Below, one piece after another: positions 8,649 through 17,100 of a stretch of DNA of 64,000 nucleotides. Position 1 is the first letter of the stretch. Every line of letters starts with the position of its first letter. The notes under the pieces were generated by a model. It was not told where the DNA came from. It saw only the letters and a program-made list of their open reading frames with translations, and ran no database searches. Source of the stretch: Rhodanobacter soli (GTDB lineage Bacteria; Pseudomonadota; Gammaproteobacteria; Xanthomonadales; Rhodanobacteraceae); NCBI RefSeq assembly GCF_040548735.1, contig NZ_JBEPSD010000001.1, positions 1,736,001 through 1,800,000 on the forward strand, given 5' to 3'. Both the position numbers and the translations under genes were made by a program.

Positions 8649-10175
8649 ATGACCACCGAATTCCGCCCACCCAACCTGGCCCTGAGCACGATCGGTCTGT
8701 CGCTGGCCACGTTCATGCAGGTGCTGGACACCACGATCGCGAACGTGTCGTTGCCGACCATCGCCGGCAACCTCGGCGTCAGCAGCAACCAGAGCACCTG
8801 GGTGATCACCTCGTTCGCGGTGAGCATGGCGATCGCGCTGCCGCTGACCGGCTTCCTCACCCGCCGCTTCGGCGAGGTACGCCTGTTCACCGCCTGCACG
8901 CTGCTGTTCGCGCTGACCTCGTTCCTGTGCGGCATCTCGCAGAGCATGGGCATGCTGATCCTGTTCCGCGCGCTGCAGGGCGCGGTGGCCGGGCCGATGT
9001 ACCCGATCACGCAGAGCCTGCTGATCGGCATCTACCCGCCGGCCAAGCGCGGCATGGCGCTGGCGCTGCTGGCGATGGTCACGGTGGTGGCGCCTATCGC
9101 CGGCCCGATCCTCGGCGGCTGGATCACCGACAACTATTCATGGCCGTGGATCTTCTTCATCAACGTGCCGATCGGCATCTTCGCCAGCATGGTGGTGGCG
9201 AACCAGCTGCGCGGGAAAGTGGAGAAGACCGAGCGGCCGAAGATCGACTACGTCGGCCTGATCACCCTGATCATCGGCGTGGGGGCGCTGCAGATCGTGC
9301 TGGACAAGGGCAACGACGAGGACTGGTTCAACTCCACCTTCATCATCGTCACCAGCATCGTCTCGGCGATCAGCATCGCGATCTTCCTGATCTGGGAATT
9401 GACCGACAAGGATCCCATCGTCGACCTGAAGCTGTTCCGCCACCGCAACTTCACCGTCGGCACGATTGCATTGGTCCTCGGTTACGCGGCGTTCTTCGCG
9501 ATCGCGCTGATGGTGCCGCTGTGGTTGCAGCGCAACCTCGGCTACACCTCGATCTGGGCCGGCTACGCCAGCGCACCGCTGGGCATCATCCCGGTGCTGC
9601 TGACCTTCGTCGTCGGCAAGTACGGGCCGCGCATGGATCTGCGGCTGCTGGCCGCGGCGGCATTCGTGGTGATGGGCCTGACCTGCTTCATGCGCTCGGA
9701 TTTCTTCATCGGCATCGACTTCTACCACGTGGCGATGGTGCAGCTGTGGCAGGGCCTGGGCGTGGCGCTGTTCTTCATGCCGGTGCTGACCATCCTGCTG
9801 TCGGACCTGCAGCAGAACGAGATCGCGTCCGGCTCCGGCCTGGCCACCTTCCTGCGCACGCTGGGCGGCAGCTTCTCCGCATCGCTCACCACCTTGCTGT
9901 GGGAGCGCCGCGCGGTGACCCACCACGAACAGCTGGCCGAGCACATCACCGCCTACAGCCCGACCGCGCAGACGGCGATGACCCAGCTCGGCCAGGGCGA
10001 CCAGCAGGTTTCCGGCAGCATCATCAACAACATGATCACCCAGCAGGGCTACCAGATCTCGTTCAACGAGGTATTCCACGCGCTGGGCTGGATCTTCATC
10101 GCCCTGGTCCTCGTGATCTGGCTGGCCAGGCCGCCGTTCACGCCGAAGGCCAGACCGGCCGCCGGCGGCCACTGA
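8649..10175 (+). CDS. emrB: EmrB/QacA (DHA2) drug:proton antiporter
   Basis: Inner-membrane MFS transporter with 14 membrane segments, 508 residues, the normal DHA2 size. Diagnostic stretches: MQVLDTTIANVSLPTIAGNLG (motif D1, residues about 17-37), FLTRRFGEVRLF (motif A loop) and GPILGGWITDNYSWPWIFFIN (motif C region). It uses the proton gradient to drive drugs through EmrA and the outer-membrane lipoprotein. It is the last gene of the operon; the repeat element precedes it and a strong bidirectional terminator follows 17 bases after its stop. Confidence 0.95.
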   Translation: MTTEFRPPNLALSTIGLSLATFMQVLDTTIANVSLPTIAGNLGVSSNQSTWVITSFAVSMAIALPLTGFLTRRFGEVRLFTACTLLFALTSFLCGISQSMGMLILFRALQGAVAGPMYPITQSLLIGIYPPAKRGMALALLAMVTVVAPIAGPILGGWITDNYSWPWIFFINVPIGIFASMVVANQLRGKVEKTERPKIDYVGLITLIIGVGALQIVLDKGNDEDWFNSTFIIVTSIVSAISIAIFLIWELTDKDPIVDLKLFRHRNFTVGTIALVLGYAAFFAIALMVPLWLQRNLGYTSIWAGYASAPLGIIPVLLTFVVGKYGPRMDLRLLAAAAFVVMGLTCFMRSDFFIGIDFYHVAMVQLWQGLGVALFFMPVLTILLSDLQQNEIASGSGLATFLRTLGGSFSASLTTLLWERRAVTHHEQLAEHITAYSPTAQTAMTQLGQGDQQVSGSIINNMITQQGYQISFNEVFHALGWIFIALVLVIWLARPPFTPKARPAAGGH

Positions 10176-10192
10176 AGCGGCCGGCATGCACC

Positions 10193-10232
10193 GGACAAGA
10201 CAACGGCCCCGTTCAGGGCCGTTGTCTTGTCC
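10193..10232. terminator. bidirectional terminator between emrB and pagL
   Basis: A perfect 17-bp stem, GGACAAGACAACGGCCC (10193-10209) with its complement at 10216-10232, and a 6-base loop. It lies between two converging genes and can end transcription from both sides. There is no long U tract on either strand, so efficiency relies on stem strength. Confidence 0.7.
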
Positions 10233-10247
10233 GCGGTTGAGCAAGTG

Positions 10248-10769
10248 TCAGATGTCGAAGGCGAAGCCGACCAGCGCCATGGTCTCGCCGGTGTTCGGAC
10301 GGTGCAGGCCGCCATTGGAAATGTGCCGGATCGCCACGCTGAAATGCTTCGCCTGCCAGCCCAGCGTGCTGACGAACTGGTAGTGGCTGGAAAGCGCGTG
10401 GGTGGCGCGGTTGGTGACGGCGAGTTGTTCGCTGAGGAACAGCGGCTGGTACCAGTCACCGGTCCCGCCGAGATGGAAGCGTGCGCCGGCGGCAAGCAGC
10501 GCTACCGAGTCACGTGTTGTGTAACGGCTGTTGTCGGTCGCCACGTGGCGACCGTCGATCCAGCCGAGAGAGACGTCCGGTGACCAGGTGAAGCGGGTCT
10601 GGCCGAGCGGCTGCGGTGCGAACACCGCCTCGACGAAGGCAGTGTTCGCACTGTGGCCGTTCGAGTTGCTGCGCCCGGCCTGTACTTCGAACCGGGTGGC
10701 AGCCGCCGGCAACGCCGCGGTGACCAAGGTCAGTACGAGTGCGCTGCGGATGAGGGGACGAAGGGACAT
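10248..10769 (-). CDS. pagL: lipid A 3-O-deacylase, PagL family
   Basis: Outer-membrane beta-barrel enzyme that removes the 3-O acyl chain from lipid A, changing outer-membrane immunogenicity and permeability. Length 173 with a signal peptide ending near A24. The catalytic motif is clear near the C-terminus: H149-I-S151-N-G in RHISNGG, with E162 a likely third member (P. aeruginosa PagL uses His-Ser-Glu with similar spacing). The chain ends in FDI, an outer-membrane-type C-terminus. The start MSLRPL at 10769 is preferred, with GAGG upstream; a longer frame would add 13 residues without a signal. It is monocistronic and converges on emrB. Confidence 0.88.
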   Translation of the reverse strand: MSLRPLIRSALVLTLVTAALPAAATRFEVQAGRSNSNGHSANTAFVEAVFAPQPLGQTRFTWSPDVSLGWIDGRHVATDNSRYTTRDSVALLAAGARFHLGGTGDWYQPLFLSEQLAVTNRATHALSSHYQFVSTLGWQAKHFSVAIRHISNGGLHRPNTGETMALVGFAFDI

Positions 10770-10884
10770 GGGGCAACCTCGCGGTGGGGGCATTTTTATG
10801 TACCGCACAGTTTACAAAATGACCGATGCCGGGCGAAGCCCCCTTCTTGGTGCGATTTCGGCAACAGATTGTTGCCCCCGCGAT

Positions 10885-10913
10885 GTAAAAACCCCGGCAC
10901 GATGGCCGGGGTT
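10885..10913 (-). terminator. rho-independent terminator of the M16 peptidase operon
   Basis: Read on the minus strand, AACCCCGGC pairs with GCCGGGGTT (10905-10913 and 10890-10898; 6-base loop), followed directly by a run of five T residues. It lies 24 bases after the stop of the second M16 gene, a textbook intrinsic terminator. Confidence 0.9.
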
Positions 10914-10936
10914 CGGTGATGACACGGTCAAGACGG

Positions 10937-12412
10937 TTATTTTCTGCTGCCCGCCGGTTGCAAGGTCGGGCTATCCAGGTCCAGCGCGGTCGACTCCAGC
11001 AGCGCGGCCTGCGGATGCGCCTTGCGGATGTCCGCGGCGAACTGCGCGGCGTCGCCGACCACCACCACCGTGCTGGCGCCGGCATCCAGATGCTTGTCCG
11101 CGTACTTCTCGATCTGCTTCGGCGTCACCGCCTGCACCTGCGCGATGTACCGGCCGATCTCGTCGAGCGGCACGCCGTACACCGCCAGCTCGCCGACCTG
11201 TTCGGCCAGTCCGCTGGTGGTTTCCAGGCTGCGGCCGTAGCCGCCGATCAGTGTGGCCTTGCGCGCGGCCAGTTCGTCGGCGGAAACCCGCGTGCTGCCC
11301 AGCCGCTTGAACTCGCCCAGCATCAACTCGACCACCGACGCCGCGGACGGGTTCTTGGTCTGCGCCGAGGCCAGCCACAGGCCGGCGTCGCGCAAGGGCT
11401 GCAGCCGGCTGTTGGCGCCGTAGGACAGGCCGCGCTTGATGCGGATTTCCTCATTCAGGCGCGCCGAGTACGAGCCACCGAGCACCGCGTTGGCGACCGT
11501 GCCCACGTAGTAGCCGTCATCGCCGCGCGACGGCGCCGCATGTGCCGCGACCACGCCGGCCTGGCCGGCGCCGCGCTGATCGATCAGCAGGACCGCGGGC
11601 AGCTGACTGGCGGCCTTGCCCGCCGGCCGCGCCGGCAACGGCGTGGCCGGCTTCGGCCAGTCGCCGAAGCTTGCCTGCGCCAGCTGCTGCGCTTGCGCCG
11701 GGGTGATGTCGCCGGCGAGGATCAGGATCGCGTTGTCCGGCCGGTACAGCGCCGCATGCAGCCGTTGCACGTCGGCGCGGCCGATCCGCGCGATCGAGGC
11801 CGGCGTGCCGCCGCGCGAATGGCCGTAGGCGCCGTCGCCGAACACGCCGCGGCTGGCCGCCAGCGAAGCCAGCGCGGTGGGCCGGCTCAGCATCAGGCGC
11901 AGGTCGTCGATCGCCTGCGCCTGCGCCCGTTTCAACTCGGCCGCACTGAAGTCCGGCTGGCGCACCACTTCCGCCAGCAGGCCCAGCGCCTGCGACAACT
12001 TCGGCGTGGTCACGGTGATGCCGACCGCGCTTTCGTCCCAGCCGGCCGCGGCATCCAGCGAACCGCCCAGCGCCTCGGCGGCGGCGGCGATCTGCGGCGC
12101 GGTCTTGCCGGCGGCGCCCTTGGTCAGCAGGCTCGCGGTGAGGTCGGCCAGGCCGGCCAGCGGCGGCGGATCCATCTCGCCGCCGCTGCGCAGCACCAGC
12201 TGCGCGGTGACCAGCGGCAGACCGGCGCGACGCACGCTGACCACCTGCAACCCGTTCGCCAGGGTTTGCGCCGACGGTGTCGGCACGCTCAGCTGCGGCG
12301 CGGGACCGGGCGCCGGCGGCGTGGCCGGAAAGTCGGCCGCCGCGGCGATGCTTGAAGCGATAATGGTGGCCGTAAAGACGGCCAAACGGCAGGCATGCAT
12401 CCGGCGACTCAT
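10937..12412 (-). CDS. M16 peptidase-like protein, non-catalytic subunit
   Basis: Secreted M16 homologue, 491 residues, signal peptide about 1-25 (MSRRMHACRLAVFTATIIASSIAAAA). The usual zinc motif HxxEH is absent: the matching place reads PLAGLADLTASLL. The C-terminal half keeps the R...Y pair of the family (RIKRGLSYGANSRL). Such proteins form a clamshell with the catalytic partner, which here is encoded just upstream with a 4-base ATGA overlap. The dimer should degrade peptides in the periplasm. The start is fixed by the overlap and the signal peptide. Confidence 0.92.
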   Translation of the reverse strand: MSRRMHACRLAVFTATIIASSIAAAADFPATPPAPGPAPQLSVPTPSAQTLANGLQVVSVRRAGLPLVTAQLVLRSGGEMDPPPLAGLADLTASLLTKGAAGKTAPQIAAAAEALGGSLDAAAGWDESAVGITVTTPKLSQALGLLAEVVRQPDFSAAELKRAQAQAIDDLRLMLSRPTALASLAASRGVFGDGAYGHSRGGTPASIARIGRADVQRLHAALYRPDNAILILAGDITPAQAQQLAQASFGDWPKPATPLPARPAGKAASQLPAVLLIDQRGAGQAGVVAAHAAPSRGDDGYYVGTVANAVLGGSYSARLNEEIRIKRGLSYGANSRLQPLRDAGLWLASAQTKNPSAASVVELMLGEFKRLGSTRVSADELAARKATLIGGYGRSLETTSGLAEQVGELAVYGVPLDEIGRYIAQVQAVTPKQIEKYADKHLDAGASTVVVVGDAAQFAADIRKAHPQAALLESTALDLDSPTLQPAGSRK

Positions 12413-13773
12413 TTCACTTCTCCTTTGGCAGCCTGCGGCAGGTAGTCGATGGTGACGCTGTGCGCGCCGGTGACGTACTTCTGCAGCACGCGGTGCACGT
12501 CCTGTTCGGTGACTTTCTGCAACGCGGCCAGGTCGGTATTGACGTGTTCCGGATTGCCGTCGATCAGCGCCGCCTGGCCCAGCGCGAACGCCAGGCCCTG
12601 CGCGGTCTGGCGCTGCTTCAGCTCGCCGGTCAGCAACTGGGTCTTCACCTTGTCCAGTTCCGCGGCGGGGATCGGCTGGGTCGCCAGCCAGATGATTTCC
12701 TCGTGCAGCAGCTTCTCCGCCTCGGCCGGCTGATGGCCACTGGCGAGGATCGCGTAGGCGGTGAACAGGCCCGGACCGACCCGGCCGTCAGCATCTGCGC
12801 CGGCCTGCTGGGCGACCTGGTGGCGATACACCAGCGACTGGTATAGCCGCGAGGAATCGCCCTGCGACAGCAGTGCGGCGGCGACCTGCAGCGGGATGCT
12901 GTCTGCCGTGTCGGATGCCGGCGGCAGCAGCCAGGTGATCGCCACCGCGGGCAGCGGCGCGGTCTCGCTGGTGACGGTGTAGCGCAGGTTCTTCTTGCGC
13001 TTGGGCTCCTGTGCGGTGACCTGCGGGATCGGCGTGGCCGGTTTCGGGATCCAACCGAAGTACTGGTCGACCCAGGCGTCCAGCTGCTCCGGGTCGAAAT
13101 CGCCGGCGACGATCAAGGTGGCGTTGTCCGGCCGGTAGAAGGTCTTGTGGAACGCGATCACGTCCGGCAACGTGGCCGCCTCCAGGTCCTCGATGCTGCC
13201 GATGGTCGGGCGCTTGTACGGATGCACGGCGTACGACTTCGGGTCGATCGCGTTGAACAGCTTGCCGTACGGGTTGGCCAGCACGCTCTGGCGGTACTCC
13301 TCCTCCACCACCGCGCGCTCGGACTTGAAGTTCGCCTCGTCCACGTTGAGGTTGGACAGCCGCTCGGCCTCGGCCCACAGCAGGGTCTGCAGGTGGTTGC
13401 TCGGCACCACCTCGAAATAGTTGGTGACGTCGTCGCCGGTGGAGGCGTTGTTGGCGCCGCCGACGTCCTCGGTGAGCCGGTCGAACTGCTCGGCGTGCAT
13501 GTGCTTCGTGCTCTTGAACATCAGGTGCTCGAACAGATGCGCAAAGCCGGAGCGCCCCTGCGGGTCGTCCTTCGAGCCGACGTGGTACCACATCTGCACG
13601 GCCACATTGGGGCTGGCGTGATCCTCCACACTGATCACCTGCAAGCCGTTCGGCAGGGTGCGCTGGTGGTACGGAATCGGCGGTATGGTCAGTTCGGCGG
13701 CGGCCAGCGGCGGCGATGACAGCACGGTCAGCAGGACGAGCGGGGCGAGCAAGGCAGCCGGGCGCAGACGCAT
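12409..13773 (-). CDS. M16 zinc metallopeptidase, catalytic subunit
   Basis: Periplasmic pitrilysin-type protease, 454 residues, with signal peptide about 1-26. The zinc site is H79-L-F-E82-H83 (HLFEH), and the downstream segment ERAVVEEE (about 152-159) gives the third ligand. Start MRLRPAAL at 13773 is chosen because it gives a clean signal peptide; the frame stays open 139 codons further upstream but without signal or similarity. It is the first gene of the two-gene M16 operon, co-translated with the non-catalytic partner. Substrates are unknown; related pairs clear short or misfolded peptides. Confidence 0.93.
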   Translation of the reverse strand: MRLRPAALLAPLVLLTVLSSPPLAAAELTIPPIPYHQRTLPNGLQVISVEDHASPNVAVQMWYHVGSKDDPQGRSGFAHLFEHLMFKSTKHMHAEQFDRLTEDVGGANNASTGDDVTNYFEVVPSNHLQTLLWAEAERLSNLNVDEANFKSERAVVEEEYRQSVLANPYGKLFNAIDPKSYAVHPYKRPTIGSIEDLEAATLPDVIAFHKTFYRPDNATLIVAGDFDPEQLDAWVDQYFGWIPKPATPIPQVTAQEPKRKKNLRYTVTSETAPLPAVAITWLLPPASDTADSIPLQVAAALLSQGDSSRLYQSLVYRHQVAQQAGADADGRVGPGLFTAYAILASGHQPAEAEKLLHEEIIWLATQPIPAAELDKVKTQLLTGELKQRQTAQGLAFALGQAALIDGNPEHVNTDLAALQKVTEQDVHRVLQKYVTGAHSVTIDYLPQAAKGEVK

Positions 13774-14188
13774 GGGCGGTCCCTTCGTTGGAAAGGGCTC
13801 AACCTTAGCAAGTCCGCGCGGGGTGTAAAGCCGGGGGCGTGGCCGCAGGCCAGCGCCTTGGTCGACCGGCTGGTGAGCTGCATGGTTTCGCCGGTCAGCG
13901 GGCCGCGGAAGTTGTAGCTGGCATTCCAGCCGCTGATGTCGTAGACGGCCGAGATCAGCCGGCTGATTGATTCTCTCCGTCCTCCCGTCATCACGCTGAT
14001 CGCCGCGTGGCCGAAGGACGTGTGCATGCACCTGCCGAAGCTGGCGACGATCGCACGGAACGAACAAACCGACGCGTCGTGCCGCAGGATTGCCGGAGGC
14101 CCCGTACCCCGAAACCTGAATCTGCCGCAGCGCGCATGGCATTCCGATAATGCTTGCGGCAGGATATTGCGACTTCAGGGGGAAGCAC
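13774..14188. other. 415-base divergent intergenic region, no gene assigned
   Basis: Lies between the M16 operon (minus) and the autotransporter (plus). A minus-strand open frame at 13728-14027 reads SRLISAVYDISGWNASYNFRG and might be a decayed gene end, but it overlaps the M16 start and matches nothing I recognise. GATAAT at 14146-14151 is a possible -10 for the autotransporter, without a good -35. Promoters for both sides must lie here. Confidence 0.4.
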
Positions 14189-17100
14189 ATGGAAAATTTG
14201 CAAGGGATGGGCGTGCCGATTCACGGGATCGGCGGCGGCTGGCTTAAGCCGCATGCGATAGCTTTTGCCGTGACGCTGGCACTTGGACTATCGGGCTGTG
14301 GTGGTGGGGGTGGCGCAAACGTCAGACCCACATCACCCACACCACCACCGGCAGGCAGCACTGGTTTTACCGGCGGCGAGATCGTCGTCGGTTCCAACGA
14401 TCTCACCGTATTGTCCGACGATATCGGCGACTCGATCGACCTCATCAAGGGCGGTACCGGCACGCTGATGTTGACCGGCACGAATACTTATACCGGCGGC
14501 ACCACGATCAACCAGGGCGTATTGCGGATCGGCAATGGCGGCACTACCGGTTCGATCACCGGCAATGTAACGAACAACGCGTTGTTGGTGTTCAACCGCA
14601 GCGACAACGTGACCTTCAACGGCATCGTCAGCGGCAAGGGCTCGCTGGAACAGGCCGGCACGGGTGCTCTGATCCTGACGGGCACCAACACTTACACCGG
14701 CGACACCACGATCAGTGCCGGCACGTTGCAGATCGGCAATGGTGGCACCGCCGGTTCGATCACCGGCAACGTGATCGACAATGGATCCCTGGTATTCAAC
14801 CGCAGCGATAACGTGACCTTCAACGGTATCGTCAGCGGCGCCGGTTCGCTGATGCAAGCCGGTACGGGGTCGCTGATCCTCACGGGCGCCAACACATACA
14901 CCGGCGGCACCACGATCAACCGCGGCACGCTGCAACTCGGTAATGGCGGGACGTCCGGTTCGGTCATCGGCAATGTGACGAACAACGGCTCGCTGGTATT
15001 CAACCGCAGCGACGACGTGACCTTCAGCGGCATTGTCAGCGGCACCGGTTCGTTGGAGCAGGCCGGCAGGGGCACGTTGATCCTGACCGGTGCCAACACG
15101 TACACCGGCGGCACCACGATCAGCCGCGGCACGCTGCAACTCGGTAATGGCGGGACGTCCGGTTCGGTCATCGGCAATGTGACGAACAACGGCTCGCTGG
15201 TATTCAACCGCAGCGACGACGTGACCTTCAGCGGCATTGTCAGCGGCGGCGGTTCGTTGGGGCAGGCCGGCGCAGGGTCGCTGATCCTCACGGGTGCCAA
15301 CACCTACACCGGTGGCACCACGATCAGCCAAGGCACGTTGCAGCTTGGCAACGGGGGCACCACCGGCTCGATCACCGGCAACGTGATCGACAACGGATCG
15401 CTGGTGTTCAACCGCAGCGACAACGTGACCTTCAACGGCATCGTCAGCGGCAGCGGTTCGTTGGTGCAGGCCGGCGCAGGGTCGCTGATCCTCACGGGTG
15501 CCAACACCTACACCGGTGACACCACGATCAGCCAAGGCACGTTGCAGCTTGGCAACGGGGGCACCGCCGGCTCGATCACCGGCAACGTGATCGACAACGG
15601 ATCGCTGGTGTTCAACCGCAGCGACAACGTGACCTTCAACGGCGTCGTCAGCGGCAGCGGCTCACTGGAACAAGCCGGCCAGGGCATACTGATCCTTTCT
15701 GGAGTCAACACATATACAGGTGGCACCACCGTGCAAGGTGGCACACTGGAACTCGTCTCGGACGGCGCCGTTGGTACCGGCAGCCTCACGGTGGATAACA
15801 GCACTGGTAAAAACGCCACGCTCACGGTCAACAGTGGTGTGTCGCTGGGCAATCACGTCCTATTGAACAATGGCGCAACACTGGACAATGCAGGAGCTAT
15901 TGTCGACAAACTGGACAGCGCTCCGGTGGAATCCCAAGCTGGCGCTGCAACGGTCCTTAACCACGACGGCGGCAGCATTGCGGGCGGCGCAGTGGGGTTG
16001 CTCCTGCACGACGGCGCTATCGTCCGCAACGGGGCTGGAAGCACCATCAGCGGAACCTCTGACGGCGTTGTCGTTTCAGGCGGCGACACGATCACGGTGA
16101 GCAACGATGGTGGAAGCATCACCAGTTCCCAAGGCACAGGTCTGTTTTTGGCTGGTTCCTCGATTACCGTTACCAACCGCCTTGGTGGCCTTATAGAAGG
16201 GGGGGGAACCGGTATCCATCTGTTCAGCAGCGGCACGGTAGTCAATGAAAGTGGTGGCATCATCAGTGGCAACGGCCTTTACGGTTTTGCCCTGCGGCTG
16301 ACGCAAGGCGGAAACGTAGTCAACGATGGCGCCATCATCAAAGCCAACGGCGGCGGTACGGGATTGGATTTCTATATCGGCCAGGGCAGTGTCATCAATA
16401 CCAACGGCGCCATTATTGAAAGCAGTGGCATGGCTATCAACATGTATAGCGACGGCACAGTGACCAATAGCCATGGGAGTACGATCAGCGGAAGCTCCGG
16501 CGTTGTAATGGAACATGGGGGTTCGGTTACAAACCAAGGGAATAGCGCAATCAGCGCCTCCGGTCCGTTCGGTGCAGTCGGAATCTCAGGCAATCCTGGT
16601 GTCGTGAATAACCTTGACGGCAGTACGATTACCGGCACTTCGATTGCTATATCGCTCCAATATGGCGGCGTGGTGAATAACGGGCTCGGCTCGACCATAG
16701 AGGCCAACGGTACACAGAGTGGCGACTGCTCGAATTTTGGCACCTGCGCTATTTTCGTTGCCAAAGACATCTACGATCCTGGAGCCGGCCTGGACCACTC
16801 GCTGAATTTGGTCAATACCGGCAACATCATCGGCAACGTTCAGCTGCATCCTGATGCTGCCAACCATGTCACGCTAACCGCCGGCGGCTCGATTCAAGGC
16901 GACCTCTTGATGGGCACGAATGCTCAGTCGACCCTGACCTTGGACGGCGACAGTGTGCAGCCGGAGCTTTATTCCAATGGCGTGACCGGCCTCACCATAT
17001 TTGCCGGAACCCTCATGAAGGAGGGCGCCGGCACCTGGCTTATTGACAGCAACGATTTTTCATCAGTCGTCCAAACCCATATCAACGGAGGGCGATTGCA

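Noticed and set aside
13728..14027. Minus-strand frame with SRLISAVYDISGWNASYNFRG
   Set aside because: Overlaps the M16 start and matches nothing I know; could be a decayed gene but not supportable.
14333..15535. Minus-strand open frame across the autotransporter repeats
   Set aside because: Pure shadow of the repeat; it repeats with the same 204-base period and has no ribosome site or family match.
14453..15766. Possible CRISPR array from regular repeats
   Set aside because: The period is 204 bases with no spacers, and the whole reads as coding sequence for a beta-helix protein.
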